Shown in pieces: positions 18,784 through 29,058 of a stretch of DNA of 64,000 nucleotides (its first letter is position 1; every line of letters starts with the position of its first letter). A program made the translations under genes and the position numbers. The notes under the pieces are model-generated. The model saw only the letters and a program-made list of their open reading frames with translations, was not told the DNA's origin and did no database searches. Location of the stretch: positions 62,001 to 126,000 of the forward strand of contig NZ_SSCL01000001.1 of NCBI RefSeq assembly GCF_005876955.1, read 5' to 3'. This stretch comes from Sinomonas gamaensis (GTDB lineage: Bacteria > Actinomycetota > Actinomycetes > Actinomycetales > Micrococcaceae).

Positions 18784-20442
18784 GTGACTCCCGAAGAACT
18801 CTCCTCCGCTATCTCTGCCTGTCTCGAGGAAGCCGTGCGCGCCGGCGACGTCGCCGTCGAGGTGCCCGAGGAGATCCGCGTGGAGCGGCCCAAGAACCGG
18901 GAGCATGGTGACTGGGCCACCAACATCGCCCTCCAGCTGGGCAAGAAGGCGGGCATGAATCCGCGCGCCTTCGCGGAGATCCTCGCCTCGCGCCTGTCCT
19001 CGCTCGACGGCGTCAAGAGCGTCGAGGTCGCGGGGCCCGGCTTCCTCAACATCACGCTCGACGCCGCGGCTGCGGGGGCGCTCGCGAAGGTCATCGTCGA
19101 GGCAGGGCCGGTCTACGGCCGCAACAACGCACTCGCGGGCCACGTCATCAACATGGAGTTCGTCTCCGCGAACCCCACTGGCCCGCTGCACATCGGCCAC
19201 ACCCGCTGGGCAGCGCTCGGGGATTCGATCGCGCGAGTCCTGCGCGCCTCCGGGGCGGAGGTCACCGCCGAGTACTACATCAACGACGCCGGCAACCAGA
19301 TGAACGTCTTCGCGAACTCCGTGCTGGCGCGCCTGCACGGCCGCGACGTGCCGGAGGGCGGCTATCCGGGCCAATACATCGTCGATCTCGGGCACGAGGT
19401 GCTCGCTGAGCACCCGGACGTGCGCGAACTCACGGAAGAGGCAGCCCTCCCGATCGTCCGCCACGCCGCGTACGAGGCACAGATGCGGGACATCAAGGCC
19501 ACGCTTGCCGCGTTCGGCGTCTCGTTCGACGTGTACTTCTCCGAGAAGGAGGGCCTGCACGATTCTGGGGCCATCGAGTCCGCCGTGGCGCGCCTCCGAG
19601 AGCAGGGGCACGTGTTCGACGCGGACGGTGCCGTGTGGCTCCGCACCACGGACTTCGGCGATGACAAGGACCGCGTCCTCATCCGCGCCAACGGCGAGCC
19701 GACCTATTTTGCCGCGGACGCCGCGTACTACCTCTCCAAGAAGGACCGTGGGTTCCCCGAGAAGATCTACCTCTTGGGCGCGGACCACCACGGCTACGTG
19801 AACCGGCTGAAGGCCATTGCGGCGTGCGCCGGCGATGACCCCGAGGCGAGCATCGAGATCCTCATCGGCCAGCTCGTGTCTGTGAACGGCGCCAAGCTGT
19901 CCAAGCGTGCGGGCAACATCATCGAGCTCAAGGACCTCATCGACTGGATCGGCAAGGACGCCGTGCGCTACTCCCTCGCGCGGTACCCCGCCGATTCGCC
20001 GCTCACGCTCGATCCGGAGCTGCTTCGCAAGCACTCCAACGAGAACCCTGTCTACTACGTCCAATACGCCCACGCTCGCTCCCGCGGCGCTGCTCGGAAT
20101 GCCGTGGCAGCAGGGGTGGAGCGCATCATCGACGGACGCGACGCGTTCGACGCCGCGCTCCTCACACACCCGACCGAGGGCGAGCTTCTCGCGCACCTCG
20201 CCGCCTACCCGTCGATCGTGGGCAAGGCTGCCGAGTTCCGCGAGCCGCACCGGGTGGCGCGGCACCTCGAGACAGTCGCGACGGCGTACCACTCCTGGTA
20301 CGACAACTGCCGGATCGCTCCGCGCGGCGACGAGGAGATCACCGACGTCAACCGCACTCGCTTGTGGCTCAACGACGCGACGAGCCAGGTCCTCGCGAAC
20401 GGCCTCGATCTGCTCGGTGTCTCGGCGCCGGAGAGGATGTGA
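18784..20442 (+). CDS. argS: Arginyl-tRNA synthetase
   Basis: Class I aminoacyl-tRNA synthetase charging tRNA-Arg in the cytoplasm. The HIGH motif (LHIGHT, 136-139) and the KMSKS-like KLSKRAGN are present; the N-terminal Add1 domain and the C-terminal anticodon-binding DALR domain (CRIAPRGDEEITDVNRTRLWLNDATSQVLANGL) are complete. 552 residues is a normal length. It begins at GTG 18784 and is followed after 2 bases by lysA, an argS-lysA pair known from Corynebacterium and relatives, where the two are co-transcribed. Confidence 0.97.
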   Translation: MTPEELSSAISACLEEAVRAGDVAVEVPEEIRVERPKNREHGDWATNIALQLGKKAGMNPRAFAEILASRLSSLDGVKSVEVAGPGFLNITLDAAAAGALAKVIVEAGPVYGRNNALAGHVINMEFVSANPTGPLHIGHTRWAALGDSIARVLRASGAEVTAEYYINDAGNQMNVFANSVLARLHGRDVPEGGYPGQYIVDLGHEVLAEHPDVRELTEEAALPIVRHAAYEAQMRDIKATLAAFGVSFDVYFSEKEGLHDSGAIESAVARLREQGHVFDADGAVWLRTTDFGDDKDRVLIRANGEPTYFAADAAYYLSKKDRGFPEKIYLLGADHHGYVNRLKAIAACAGDDPEASIEILIGQLVSVNGAKLSKRAGNIIELKDLIDWIGKDAVRYSLARYPADSPLTLDPELLRKHSNENPVYYVQYAHARSRGAARNAVAAGVERIIDGRDAFDAALLTHPTEGELLAHLAAYPSIVGKAAEFREPHRVARHLETVATAYHSWYDNCRIAPRGDEEITDVNRTRLWLNDATSQVLANGLDLLGVSAPERM

Positions 20443-20444
20443 GC

Positions 20445-21953
20445 ATGGAATCGCCCCTCGCTCCCGCGTGGCTTGCCGTCCCCGCAGACCTGAACGGGCT
20501 TGAGCCGAAGATGTGGGCGCACGACGTCGAACGCACGCCGGGCGGCGAGCTCGCCGTGGGCGGGGTGAGCGTTGAGCACCTTGCCCATGAGTTCGGGACG
20601 CCGCTCTTCGTCATGAGCGAAGACGATTTCCGGGCCCGCGCACGCGCCTTCAAGGAGGCGTTCGACGCCGCGTTCGCGGACGTGTGCGGGGGAGTGGATG
20701 TCTACTACGCCGGCAAGTCCTTCCTGTGTTCCGCGGTGGCGGCCTGGGTCGCGGAAGAGGGTCTTCGCCTGGACACGTGCTCGGGCGGTGAGCTCGCGGT
20801 CGCGGCCAAGGCCGGACTCCCCGGCGAGCTGCTGAGTCTCCACGGCAACAACAAGTCGGACGCGGAGATCGAGCGGGCGCTCGATCTCGGCGTTGGCCGC
20901 ATCGTGGTCGACAGCCTCGACGAGCTCGAGCGCGTCGCGGCGATCGCCGCACACCGGGCCGAACGCGAGGAGCAGGATCCCGAGCGCCGGGAGCTGCGCG
21001 CGAAGGTCATGCTGCGCCTGACCCCCGGGGTCCACGCGCACACGCACGAGTTCATCGCCACCGCGCATGAGGACCAGAAGTTCGGTCTGTCGATGGCCCC
21101 CGGGACGGCCAGCGCGGAATTCCGGGCCGAGGTCGCCGAAGAGTCGGGGGAAGCTGCTGCGGCGGCCGCCTCCGCGGCGGAAGAAGCGGTCGCTGCCGCG
21201 GCGGGTCACGACAGCATCGACCTGCTCGGCCTGCACTGCCACATCGGCTCGCAGATCTTCGAGCCCGAAGGCTTCGAGCTCGCCGCCAGCAAGCTGCTCA
21301 CGTTCCTTGCCGCGATGCGCTCGGAGTACAGCGTGGCCCTCCCGGAACTCGACCTCGGCGGCGGGTACGGCATCGCCTACACACCCGTGGACACCCCGCG
21401 CCCGCCGGAGGAGATCGCCCAGGCGATGGCCGCCGTCGTCCGTTCGACGTCCGAGGAACTGAAGATCACCCCGCCGCGCATCTCGATCGAACCGGGCCGC
21501 GCGATCGTCGGGCCGACCACCTTCACCCTGTACCGCGCGGGGACCGCGAAGGACGTGGTCGTTGACGTACCCGAGAGCGACGCGACCGCTGTGCGGCGCT
21601 ATCTCTCTGTCGACGGCGGCATGAGCGACAACGCTCGACCGGTCCTCTACGACGCCGACTACTCCGCAGTCCTCGCTTCGCGGGCCTCGGAGGCGGAGCC
21701 CCAGCTCACGCGTGTGGTCGGCAAGCACTGCGAAAGCGGCGACATCGTGGTGCGCGATGTGTACCTGCCGGCAGACGCGGGACGGGGCGACCTTCTCGCC
21801 GTCCCCGGAACGGGCGCCTACTGCTGGGCCCTTTCGAGCAATTACAACTACCTCGCACGCCCGGGCGTCGTCGCAGTCCGTCACGGTTCTGCACGGTGGA
21901 TCGTCCGCGGCGAAACTGAACAGGATCTGCTCTCCCGCGACATGGGAGTGTGA
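20445..21953 (+). CDS. lysA: Diaminopimelate decarboxylase
   Basis: PLP enzyme making L-lysine from meso-diaminopimelate, the last step of lysine biosynthesis. The PLP lysine is in VYYAGKSFLCSA, with HIGSQIF, DLGGGYGIAY, EPGRAIVG and CESGD downstream, all typical of group IV decarboxylases. 502 residues, somewhat long owing to an Ala/Glu-rich insertion of about 30 residues before the HIGSQ segment. ATG 20445 is chosen, with GAGAGGA upstream; the frame runs further back into argS. It is followed by hom, thrC and thrB. Confidence 0.96.
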   Translation: MESPLAPAWLAVPADLNGLEPKMWAHDVERTPGGELAVGGVSVEHLAHEFGTPLFVMSEDDFRARARAFKEAFDAAFADVCGGVDVYYAGKSFLCSAVAAWVAEEGLRLDTCSGGELAVAAKAGLPGELLSLHGNNKSDAEIERALDLGVGRIVVDSLDELERVAAIAAHRAEREEQDPERRELRAKVMLRLTPGVHAHTHEFIATAHEDQKFGLSMAPGTASAEFRAEVAEESGEAAAAAASAAEEAVAAAAGHDSIDLLGLHCHIGSQIFEPEGFELAASKLLTFLAAMRSEYSVALPELDLGGGYGIAYTPVDTPRPPEEIAQAMAAVVRSTSEELKITPPRISIEPGRAIVGPTTFTLYRAGTAKDVVVDVPESDATAVRRYLSVDGGMSDNARPVLYDADYSAVLASRASEAEPQLTRVVGKHCESGDIVVRDVYLPADAGRGDLLAVPGTGAYCWALSSNYNYLARPGVVAVRHGSARWIVRGETEQDLLSRDMGV

Positions 21954-21972
21954 CAACCCGATGGGAGACCGG

Positions 21973-23349
21973 ATGACCGAGACTCAGACGCGGCCCGAGC
22001 CGAAAACCGTGCCGGACGACCGCAAGGTGCTCAGGGTGGCTCTGCTGGGCTGCGGCACCGTCGGCAGCCAAGTGGCGCGGATTCTGCTCGAGGACGCCGA
22101 AGCCCTCGCCGCCCGTTCGGGAGCTCGCCTCGAACTCGTGGGCATCGCCGTGCGCAATCCGGAGGCGAAGCGTGACGTCGACCTTCCGCGCGAGCTCTTC
22201 ACCGCTGACGCGGAGGCGCTGGTGGACTCCGCCGATCTCGTCGTCGAGCTCATGGGGGGAATCGAGCCGGCGCGATCGCTGATCCTTCGGGCCATCCGCA
22301 AGGGCGCGTCCGTGGTCACGGGCAACAAGGCCCTTCTGGCACAGGACGGGCCCGCCCTCTTCGAGGAGGCAGACCGCAATAACGCCGAGCTGAGCTTCGA
22401 GGCAGCCGTCGCGGGCGCTATCCCCATCATCAGGCCGATCCGCGAGAGCCTCTCGGGCGACCACATCACGCGCGTTCTCGGCATCGTGAACGGCACGACG
22501 AACTACATCCTCGACCAGATGGACTCGACCGGCGCCCAGTTCGCGGACGCACTCGCCGAGGCGCAGCGACTGGGCTATGCAGAAGCCGACCCGACGGCGG
22601 ACGTCGAAGGCCATGACGCCGCAGCGAAGGCGGCGCTGCTCGCGACCCTCGCGTTCCACACGCCGGTGAGCCTCGACGACGTCCGCTGCCAGGGCATCAC
22701 GAAGGTCAGCGCAGACGACATCGCAGCCGCCAAGGACTCCGGCCTCGTGATCAAGCTGCTGGCGATCGCCGAGCTTGTTCGGGTTGGCCAGAGCGAGTCA
22801 GGCAAGGACGCCGTGGAGGGCACGAGCGTCCGCGTCCACCCGACGCTGCTCCCGCGCGAGCACCCGCTGGCCGCCGTGCGCGGCGCGTACAACGCCGTCT
22901 TCGTCGAAGCCGAGAACGCCGGTCAGCTCATGTTCTACGGGGCCGGAGCGGGCGGTCGCCCCACGGCTTCGGCAGTCATGGGCGACCTCGTCTCGACGGC
23001 GCGGCGCGTGGTTGCAGGTGCGCCCGGCCGCACCGACACGGCGACGCGAAAGCTCCCCATGGTGGGCGTAGATGCCATTACCACGAGCTACAGCATCGGC
23101 CTTGAGGTCGCGGACCAGCCGGGCGTGCTCTCGCGCGTCGCGGCCGTCTTCGCCGACCACGGGGTCTCGATCGAAGCCATGCGGCAGACGATCGACGGCG
23201 GCGCTCCTGGCGCGGGCGACGGCCGCGCGGAGCTGCGGTTCGTGACCCACCCCGCCAGCGAGAAGGCGCTCGCCGAAACCGTGGCGGACATCAACAACCT
23301 CGACGTCGTCGAATCCGTGACGAGCGTCCTCCGAGTCGAAGGAGTCTAG
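21973..23349 (+). CDS. hom: Homoserine dehydrogenase
   Basis: Reduces aspartate semialdehyde to homoserine, the branch point to threonine and methionine. It has the N-terminal NAD(P) motif [10 protein letters not shown], the catalytic region with [20 protein letters not shown], and a C-terminal ACT domain ([28 protein letters not shown]) that in relatives senses threonine. 458 residues. ATG 21973 has GGGAG 5 bases upstream and is preferred over ATG 21961. The last base of its stop is the first of thrC, so the two are coupled. Confidence 0.96.
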   Translation: MTETQTRPEPKTVPDDRKVLRVALLGCGTVGSQVARILLEDAEALAARSGARLELVGIAVRNPEAKRDVDLPRELFTADAEALVDSADLVVELMGGIEPARSLILRAIRKGASVVTGNKALLAQDGPALFEEADRNNAELSFEAAVAGAIPIIRPIRESLSGDHITRVLGIVNGTTNYILDQMDSTGAQFADALAEAQRLGYAEADPTADVEGHDAAAKAALLATLAFHTPVSLDDVRCQGITKVSADDIAAAKDSGLVIKLLAIAELVRVGQSESGKDAVEGTSVRVHPTLLPREHPLAAVRGAYNAVFVEAENAGQLMFYGAGAGGRPTASAVMGDLVSTARRVVAGAPGRTDTATRKLPMVGVDAITTSYSIGLEVADQPGVLSRVAAVFADHGVSIEAMRQTIDGGAPGAGDGRAELRFVTHPASEKALAETVADINNLDVVESVTSVLRVEGV

Positions 23350-24467
23350 TGGCCCACCAGTGGCGCGGAGTCATCCGCGAATATGCCGATCGCCTGCCGG
23401 TTACCGAGGCAACCCGCGTGATCACGCTGGGCGAGGGCGGCACGCCGCTCGTCTACGCGCAGCAGCTCTCGGCCCTCACTGGCTCTGAGGTATACCTCAA
23501 GGTCGAGGGGATGAACCCGACAGGCTCGTTCAAGGACCGCGGCATGACCATGGCCATGACGGCGGCCGTTGCCTCGGGAGCGAAGGCGGTGGTGTGCGCC
23601 TCGACCGGCAACACGTCCGCGTCCGCGGCCGCGTACGCCACGACAGCTGGGCTCACCTGCGCCGTGCTGGTGCCCGAGGGCAAGATCGCGATGGGCAAGC
23701 TGAGTCAGGCGATCGCCCACGGCGCGACGCTACTGCAGGTGGACGGGAACTTCGATGACTGCCTCGAGATCGCCCGCAAGCTCGCCGAAGCGTACCCGGT
23801 GTTCCTCGTGAATTCCGTCAACCCGGCGCGCATCCAGGGGCAGAAGACCGCAGCCTTCGAGATCGTCGACGCGCTCGGCGACGCTCCGGACATCCACGTT
23901 CTGCCGGTGGGCAACGCAGGCAATATCTCGGCCTACTGGAAGGGCTACAAGGAGTACGCCACCGAGTCCTCGTATGGCGAGGGCTCGGAGGCGCGCACGC
24001 TTCCGGCCGTCTCGACCAAGCTCCCCATCATGTGGGGCTTCCAGGCCGAAGGCGCCGCCCCGTTCGTGGCGGGCCATCCCATCACGCATCCGGAGACGAT
24101 CGCGACGGCGATCCGCATCGGCAACCCCGCGTCGTGGGAGACTGCCGTCGCAGCCCGTGACGAGTCCGGTGGCCTGATCGACGCGGTCTCTGACGATCAG
24201 ATTCTCGCGGCACACCGCTGGCTCTCCGCGAAGGAAGCCGTATTCGTGGAGCCGGGGTCGGCCGCGAGCGTGGCGGGCCTGCTGAAGATGCACGCGGCCG
24301 GAAAGGTCCCGAGCGGGCAGCGGATCGTCTGCACGGTTACGGGTCACGGACTCAAGGACCCGCAGTGGGCGCTGCGCACCGAGGGCGGCGGACAAGTCGA
24401 GCCGGTCAAGGTCGCCAACGACGTGGTGAGCGTGGCGCGTGTGCTCGGACTGGAGCCCTCCGCCTGA
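23349..24467 (+). CDS. thrC: Threonine synthase
   Basis: PLP enzyme converting O-phosphohomoserine to threonine. The PLP lysine lies in TGSFKDRGM (about residue 60), the phosphate-binding glycine loop is [16 protein letters not shown], and the C-terminus holds [11 protein letters not shown]. 372 residues, the short actinobacterial type. It starts at GTG 23349, sharing one base with the hom stop, and ends sharing one base with thrB. The three genes form the threonine operon. Confidence 0.97.
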   Translation: MAHQWRGVIREYADRLPVTEATRVITLGEGGTPLVYAQQLSALTGSEVYLKVEGMNPTGSFKDRGMTMAMTAAVASGAKAVVCASTGNTSASAAAYATTAGLTCAVLVPEGKIAMGKLSQAIAHGATLLQVDGNFDDCLEIARKLAEAYPVFLVNSVNPARIQGQKTAAFEIVDALGDAPDIHVLPVGNAGNISAYWKGYKEYATESSYGEGSEARTLPAVSTKLPIMWGFQAEGAAPFVAGHPITHPETIATAIRIGNPASWETAVAARDESGGLIDAVSDDQILAAHRWLSAKEAVFVEPGSAASVAGLLKMHAAGKVPSGQRIVCTVTGHGLKDPQWALRTEGGGQVEPVKVANDVVSVARVLGLEPSA

Positions 24468-25465
24468 TGTCTGCCCCTTCGACGGCCCGGGAGGCCTCCC
24501 TCCGCACAGTGGCTCCCGGGCAGCGGGTCACGGTCCGTGTCCCCGCGACGAGCGCCAACCTCGGCCCGGGCTATGACAGCCTGGGGCTCGCCCTCTCGCT
24601 CTACGACACGGTCAGCATCGAGACGGCCGACGACGACGAACTTGCCTTTGCGCTCACAGGTGAGGGCGCCGAGACGCTTCCCCACGACGCGAGCCATCTT
24701 GTGGTGCGCACCGTCGACGCGGCCCTCGGCCGCCTCGGCTACCGGCGCTCCGGGCTGCGGCTGACGGCGCACAACGTCAGCCCCCATGGCAGGGGGCTCG
24801 GCTCTTCCGCGTCGGCCACTGTTGCCGCCGTCCTCGCGGCCGTCGAACTCGTCGATACCGCGGATCGGCCGGACCTCCAGTGGGTGCTCCAGCTGTGCAG
24901 CGAGATCGAGGGCCATCCGGACAACGTGGCCCCCGCGATCTTCGGCTCCCTCGCGCTCTCGTGGCAGGACGGCGACGAGTTCCGGACCGCCGTGGCGCGC
25001 GTCCGCCCCGACATCGTGCCGATCGTCGCCGTGCCGGACTACGAGCTCTCGACTGAACTCGCGCGGTCCCTTCTCCCCTCGTCGGTCCCGCATCACGCGG
25101 CCGCCGCGAATTCGGGTCGCGCCGCCCTTCTCGTCCATGCCCTGACGCAGGACCCATCGCTGCTCCTTCCGGCCACCGAGGACTACCTCCACCAGAGCTA
25201 TCGGGAGTCCGCGATGGAGCCGAGCGCCCTGCTCATCCGGAGTCTGCGGGCGGAGGGTCACGCTGCCGTCGTGTCAGGGGCCGGCCCCACCGTGCTCGCC
25301 CTCGCGGCAGGGGCTGCAGAGGCAGACGAGGTGCAGGCCGCCGTCGAGCGCATCACCCACGGCGACCCCGCAGCAAGCCCCGAGGGGCGCGGTTCGACCG
25401 TCTGGCGTGTCCTGCGGCTCGCTGTTGACTCCGAAGGTGCTAAAGTGGAAGTGCATTCGCGGTAG
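24467..25465 (+). CDS. thrB: Homoserine kinase
   Basis: GHMP-family kinase phosphorylating homoserine with ATP, providing the substrate of ThrC. It shows the N-terminal VPATSANLGPGYDSLGLAL, the ATP-binding motif GRGLGSSASATVAAV and the C-terminal SGAGPTVLAL. 332 residues from ATG 24467, whose A is the last base of the thrC stop (TGATG). It closes the hom-thrC-thrB operon; rho follows after 304 bases. Confidence 0.96.
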   Translation: MSAPSTAREASLRTVAPGQRVTVRVPATSANLGPGYDSLGLALSLYDTVSIETADDDELAFALTGEGAETLPHDASHLVVRTVDAALGRLGYRRSGLRLTAHNVSPHGRGLGSSASATVAAVLAAVELVDTADRPDLQWVLQLCSEIEGHPDNVAPAIFGSLALSWQDGDEFRTAVARVRPDIVPIVAVPDYELSTELARSLLPSSVPHHAAAANSGRAALLVHALTQDPSLLLPATEDYLHQSYRESAMEPSALLIRSLRAEGHAAVVSGAGPTVLALAAGAAEADEVQAAVERITHGDPAASPEGRGSTVWRVLRLAVDSEGAKVEVHSR

Positions 25466-25769
25466 CTTTCGCCCCACCGGTCAAGGTTCACGGCGCTTCA
25501 TGTAAGGCAGCGCCACCGAACTGTACGCCCCACAGGCCCAGCACAACCATTGTCGAATGCCGTCCCTACCCAGCTCCGCAGCCGGTCAGTCCTCTCTCAG
25601 CCGCCGCAGAGGCTCTGTCCCCTCGAATGCTTGGGGCGAATCCGCAGTGTGCCCCGCCTGACCGCTCTGGTGCAACGGGGCAGCCAATCTGACCGCTGGT
25701 CTGAAAGCGGTCATCAACACGATGCGGCCGCTTCACACAGCAGCCGCAGTCGACGGGGAAGGATCCTTC
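25466..25769. other. Intergenic region and probable rho leader
   Basis: 304 bases without a gene. It should contain the end of the threonine operon transcript and the rho promoter and leader. A 6-bp hairpin (GACCGC 25691-25696 / GCGGTC 25707-25712) is present, but I see no clear -10/-35 pair and no T-run terminator. Long leaders before rho are common because rho is often autoregulated; nothing here proves that. Confidence 0.45.
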
Positions 25770-27887
25770 GTGACACAGACCACTGAGCTGAACCCAGCAG
25801 TGGACGCCTCCACTTCGGCCGAATCCAAGGGGATTGCGGGCCTCAAGCTCGCGCAGCTCCAGGCTCTGGCCTCCCAGCTGGGTATCACCGGCGGTTCCCG
25901 CATGCGCAAGGGCGACCTCGTAGCCGCCATCTCCGCGCACCAGAAGGGCGAGCCGGTGGTGCGCCGCACCTCGGCCGCCGGCAAGACCCAAGGGCAGCCC
26001 GAGGCAACAGCGCAGCAGCCTGAGGCTGCAGCTCCGACGACGGAGGCCGCTGCCCCCGTCGCCGCCCCCGCGGCGGAAGAGGCTCAGGCTCCGGCCCGCG
26101 GCCGCGGCCGGACACGTCGTCGCGCTGGCAGCGACGGCGTCGTGACGGCTGAAGCTGCCGCCACGGACGTTGCCGCGCCCACCGAGGCTGCGGCGGCACC
26201 CGCCGTGCAGGCCGAGACGGTGAGCGAAGCAGCCCCGCAGGCGCCTGAGGCCCCAGCCGAGGCGGCGCCCACCGAGGCGCCCCGCCAGCCGCGCACCCGG
26301 AACCGCAACCGTCGTGCCGGGAGCGACGGCAGCGTCGCTGCGCCCGAGGCCCCGACCGCTGAGGCTGCGCCTGAGACGGCTCAGGCCGCCGAGGCTTCGG
26401 CCGACACGGCGCGTGCAGCTGGGACGGCTCGCGCCGAAGCGCCGGCCGAGGCTGAGCAGCCCGAGGCGCAGCCCGCCGAGGCGGGCGAAGGCCGCCGCCG
26501 CGGCCGCGATCGCGACCGCGAGGAGCGCCGTCGTGATGAGAGCGACGGCGACGAGAGCGGCAACCGCCGCAACCGCCGCAACCGCCGGGGTCGCGACCGC
26601 GATCGCGACGAGCAGCCCCAGCAGGGCGGGCGCAATGACCGGTTCCGCGACCGCAACGACCGCCGTCGTGGGCGCGCTCAGGGCCCGGAGATCGACGAGG
26701 CCGAGGTCAGCGAGGACGACGTCCTCGTGCCGGTCGCAGGCATCCTCGACGTTCTCGAGAACTACGCGTTCATCCGCACTTCCGGCTACCTCCCCGGTCC
26801 GAACGACGTCTACGTTCCCCTCGCCCAGGTCAAGAAGTACAACCTGCGCAAGGGCGACGCCGTCGTCGGTGCCATCCGGGCCCCGCGCGACGGCGAGGAC
26901 AACCGCCAGAACCAGGGCGGCCGCCAGAAGTTCAACGCCCTGGTCCGCGTGACCACGGTCAACGGGAAGAACACCGAGGACCTCAAGAACCGCGTCGAGT
27001 TCAACAAGCTCGTCCCGCTCTACCCCTCGGAGCGCCTGCGGCTCGAGACCGACCCGAAGAAGGTCGGACCGCGCGTCATCGACCTCGTTGCCCCGATCGG
27101 CAAGGGCCAGCGTGGCCTCATCGTCTCCCCGCCGAAGGCCGGAAAGACGCTCATCCTGCAGTCCATCGCGAACGCCATCACGGTCAACAACCCTGAGGTG
27201 CACCTCATGATGGTGCTCGTGGACGAGCGGCCTGAAGAGGTCACCGACATGCAGCGGTCGGTCCGCGGCGAGGTCATCGCCTCGACCTTCGACCGTCCGG
27301 CCGACGACCACACCACCGTCGCGGAGCTCGCCATCGAGCGCGCCAAGCGCCTCGTCGAGCTCGGCATGGACGTTGTCGTGCTCCTCGACTCCATGACCCG
27401 ACTGGGCCGCGCTTACAACCTCTCCGCGCCGGCGTCCGGCCGCATCCTCTCGGGCGGCGTCGACTCGGCGGCCCTGTACCCGCCGAAGCGCTTCTTCGGC
27501 GCCGCGCGGAACATCGAGAACGGTGGGTCGCTCACCATCATCGCGACGGCGCTCGTCGAGACCGGCTCGAAGATGGACGAGGTCATCTTCGAGGAGTTCA
27601 AGGGCACCGGCAACATGGAACTGCGCCTGTCCCGCCAGCTCGCGGACAAGCGCATCTTCCCCGCAGTCGACGTCAACGCCTCGGGCACCCGCCGCGAGGA
27701 GAACCTGCTCTCCTCGGACGAGGTCAAGATCATGTGGCGCCTGCGCCGTGTGCTCTCCGGCCTCGACACCCAGCAGGCGCTTGAGCTGCTCACGTCGAAG
27801 ATTCGCGAGACGCAGTCGAACGTCGAATTCCTCCTGCAAGTGCAGAAGACGACGCTCGCCTCGAAGTCGGAGAACGACAAGCACTAG
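25770..27887 (+). CDS. rho: Transcription termination factor Rho
   Basis: Hexameric RNA-dependent ATPase that ends transcription. After the N-terminal Rho_N segment (LAQLQALASQLGITGGSRMRKGDLVAAI) comes a low-complexity insertion of about 220 residues, first Ala/Glu/Pro-rich and then Arg/Asp/Asn-rich, typical of actinobacterial Rho. The core has the RNA-binding segment, Walker A (SPPKAGKT), Walker B (VVVLLDSMTRLGRAYN) and the R-loop (SRQLADKRIFPAVDVNASGTRREE). GTG 25770 is chosen for the GGGGAAGGA ribosome site; the frame opens at ATG 25722. 705 residues. Confidence 0.96.
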   Translation: MTQTTELNPAVDASTSAESKGIAGLKLAQLQALASQLGITGGSRMRKGDLVAAISAHQKGEPVVRRTSAAGKTQGQPEATAQQPEAAAPTTEAAAPVAAPAAEEAQAPARGRGRTRRRAGSDGVVTAEAAATDVAAPTEAAAAPAVQAETVSEAAPQAPEAPAEAAPTEAPRQPRTRNRNRRAGSDGSVAAPEAPTAEAAPETAQAAEASADTARAAGTARAEAPAEAEQPEAQPAEAGEGRRRGRDRDREERRRDESDGDESGNRRNRRNRRGRDRDRDEQPQQGGRNDRFRDRNDRRRGRAQGPEIDEAEVSEDDVLVPVAGILDVLENYAFIRTSGYLPGPNDVYVPLAQVKKYNLRKGDAVVGAIRAPRDGEDNRQNQGGRQKFNALVRVTTVNGKNTEDLKNRVEFNKLVPLYPSERLRLETDPKKVGPRVIDLVAPIGKGQRGLIVSPPKAGKTLILQSIANAITVNNPEVHLMMVLVDERPEEVTDMQRSVRGEVIASTFDRPADDHTTVAELAIERAKRLVELGMDVVVLLDSMTRLGRAYNLSAPASGRILSGGVDSAALYPPKRFFGAARNIENGGSLTIIATALVETGSKMDEVIFEEFKGTGNMELRLSRQLADKRIFPAVDVNASGTRREENLLSSDEVKIMWRLRRVLSGLDTQQALELLTSKIRETQSNVEFLLQVQKTTLASKSENDKH

Positions 27888-27896
27888 CTGCCCCGC

Positions 27897-27934
27897 ACGG
27901 CGGCCGGCCCGGACACCCCGGCGCCGGCCGCCGT
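27897..27934 (+). terminator. Strong GC hairpin after rho
   Basis: Perfect 12-bp stem (ACGGCGGCCGGC / GCCGGCCGCCGT) with a 14-base loop between rho and prfA. The tail is only weakly T-rich (CGTCGTTTGT), so it may attenuate rather than fully stop transcription. Confidence 0.6.
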
Positions 27935-27980
27935 CGTCGTTTGTCCCGGCTCTCTCGCCCCCTCAAAAGAAAGGCCCCCC

Positions 27981-29054
27981 ATGTTCGAGTCCGTGAAAGG
28001 ACTGCTGGACGAGCACGCAGACCTGCAGAAGCAGCTGAGCGACCCCGCGGTCTACCAGGACCAGGCCCTCGCGCGGAAGCTCGGCCGCCGCTCCGCCCAG
28101 CTCAACGGCATTGTGGAGGCCCACTCCCGCTGGAAGCAGCTCTCGGACGACCTCGAGGCCGCGCGGGAGATGGCGGCAGAAGACCCGGACTTCGCGGCCG
28201 AGGTCCCGGAGCTTGAGGCGGCCCTCGCTACCGCGCAGGAGAAGCTGCGCCGCCTGCTCATCCCGCGGGATGCCAACGACGCGCGCAACGTGATCCTCGA
28301 GGTGAAGGGCGGCGAAGGCGGGGACGAGGCCGCCCTGTTCGCCGCCGATCTCCTGCGCATGTACACGCGGTACGCCGAGTCGAAGGGGTGGAAGACGGAG
28401 ATCCTGTCCTCCACTGAGTCGGACCTCGGCGGCTACAAGGACGTGCAGGTCGCCATCAAGGGCTCGTCCAACGACCCGGCGGAGGGCGTGTACGCGCACC
28501 TCAAGTACGAGGGCGGCGTCCACCGCGTGCAGCGCGTGCCCGTGACGGAGTCGCAGGGGCGGATCCACACGTCCGCGGCCGGTGTGCTCGTGTTCCCCGA
28601 GGTCGACGAGCCCGAGGAGATCGAGATCAACCAGAACGACCTCAAGATCGACGTGTACCGCTCGTCGGGCCCGGGTGGGCAGTCGGTCAACACCACCGAC
28701 TCCGCCGTGCGCATCACCCACCTTCCGACCGGCATCGTCGTGGCAATGCAGAACGAGAAGTCGCAGCTCCAGAACCGAGAGGCCGCGATGCGAGTGCTCC
28801 GCTCGCGCCTCCTCGCGCACCAGCAGGAGCAGATCGACGCGGAAAACGCCGAGGCCCGCAAGTCGCAGGTCCGGACCATGGACCGCTCGGAGCGGATCCG
28901 CACGTACAACTACCCGGAGAACCGTATCGCCGACCACCGCACCGGCTACAAGGCCTACAACCTCGACGCGGTGATGGACGGGGATCTCGGCCCGGTGATC
29001 CAGTCCTGCATCGACATGGACGAACAGCATCGCCTCGACGCGCTGGGGGAGTGA
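27981..29054 (+). CDS. prfA: Peptide chain release factor 1
   Basis: Recognises UAA and UAG stop codons and triggers peptide release on the ribosome. The catalytic GGQ is in [16 protein letters not shown] (about residue 230); the codon-recognition region and the C-terminal [18 protein letters not shown] are complete. 357 residues. ATG 27981 has AGAAAGG upstream. It precedes prmC, whose product methylates the Gln of this GGQ, an arrangement conserved in many bacteria. Confidence 0.97.
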   Translation: MFESVKGLLDEHADLQKQLSDPAVYQDQALARKLGRRSAQLNGIVEAHSRWKQLSDDLEAAREMAAEDPDFAAEVPELEAALATAQEKLRRLLIPRDANDARNVILEVKGGEGGDEAALFAADLLRMYTRYAESKGWKTEILSSTESDLGGYKDVQVAIKGSSNDPAEGVYAHLKYEGGVHRVQRVPVTESQGRIHTSAAGVLVFPEVDEPEEIEINQNDLKIDVYRSSGPGGQSVNTTDSAVRITHLPTGIVVAMQNEKSQLQNREAAMRVLRSRLLAHQQEQIDAENAEARKSQVRTMDRSERIRTYNYPENRIADHRTGYKAYNLDAVMDGDLGPVIQSCIDMDEQHRLDALGE

Positions 29055-29058
29055 GCGC

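Noticed and set aside
25566-27884. 772-codon minus-strand frame opposite rho
   Set aside because: Caused by the GC-skewed codon pattern of rho on the other strand; no domain or motif, and rho itself is certain.
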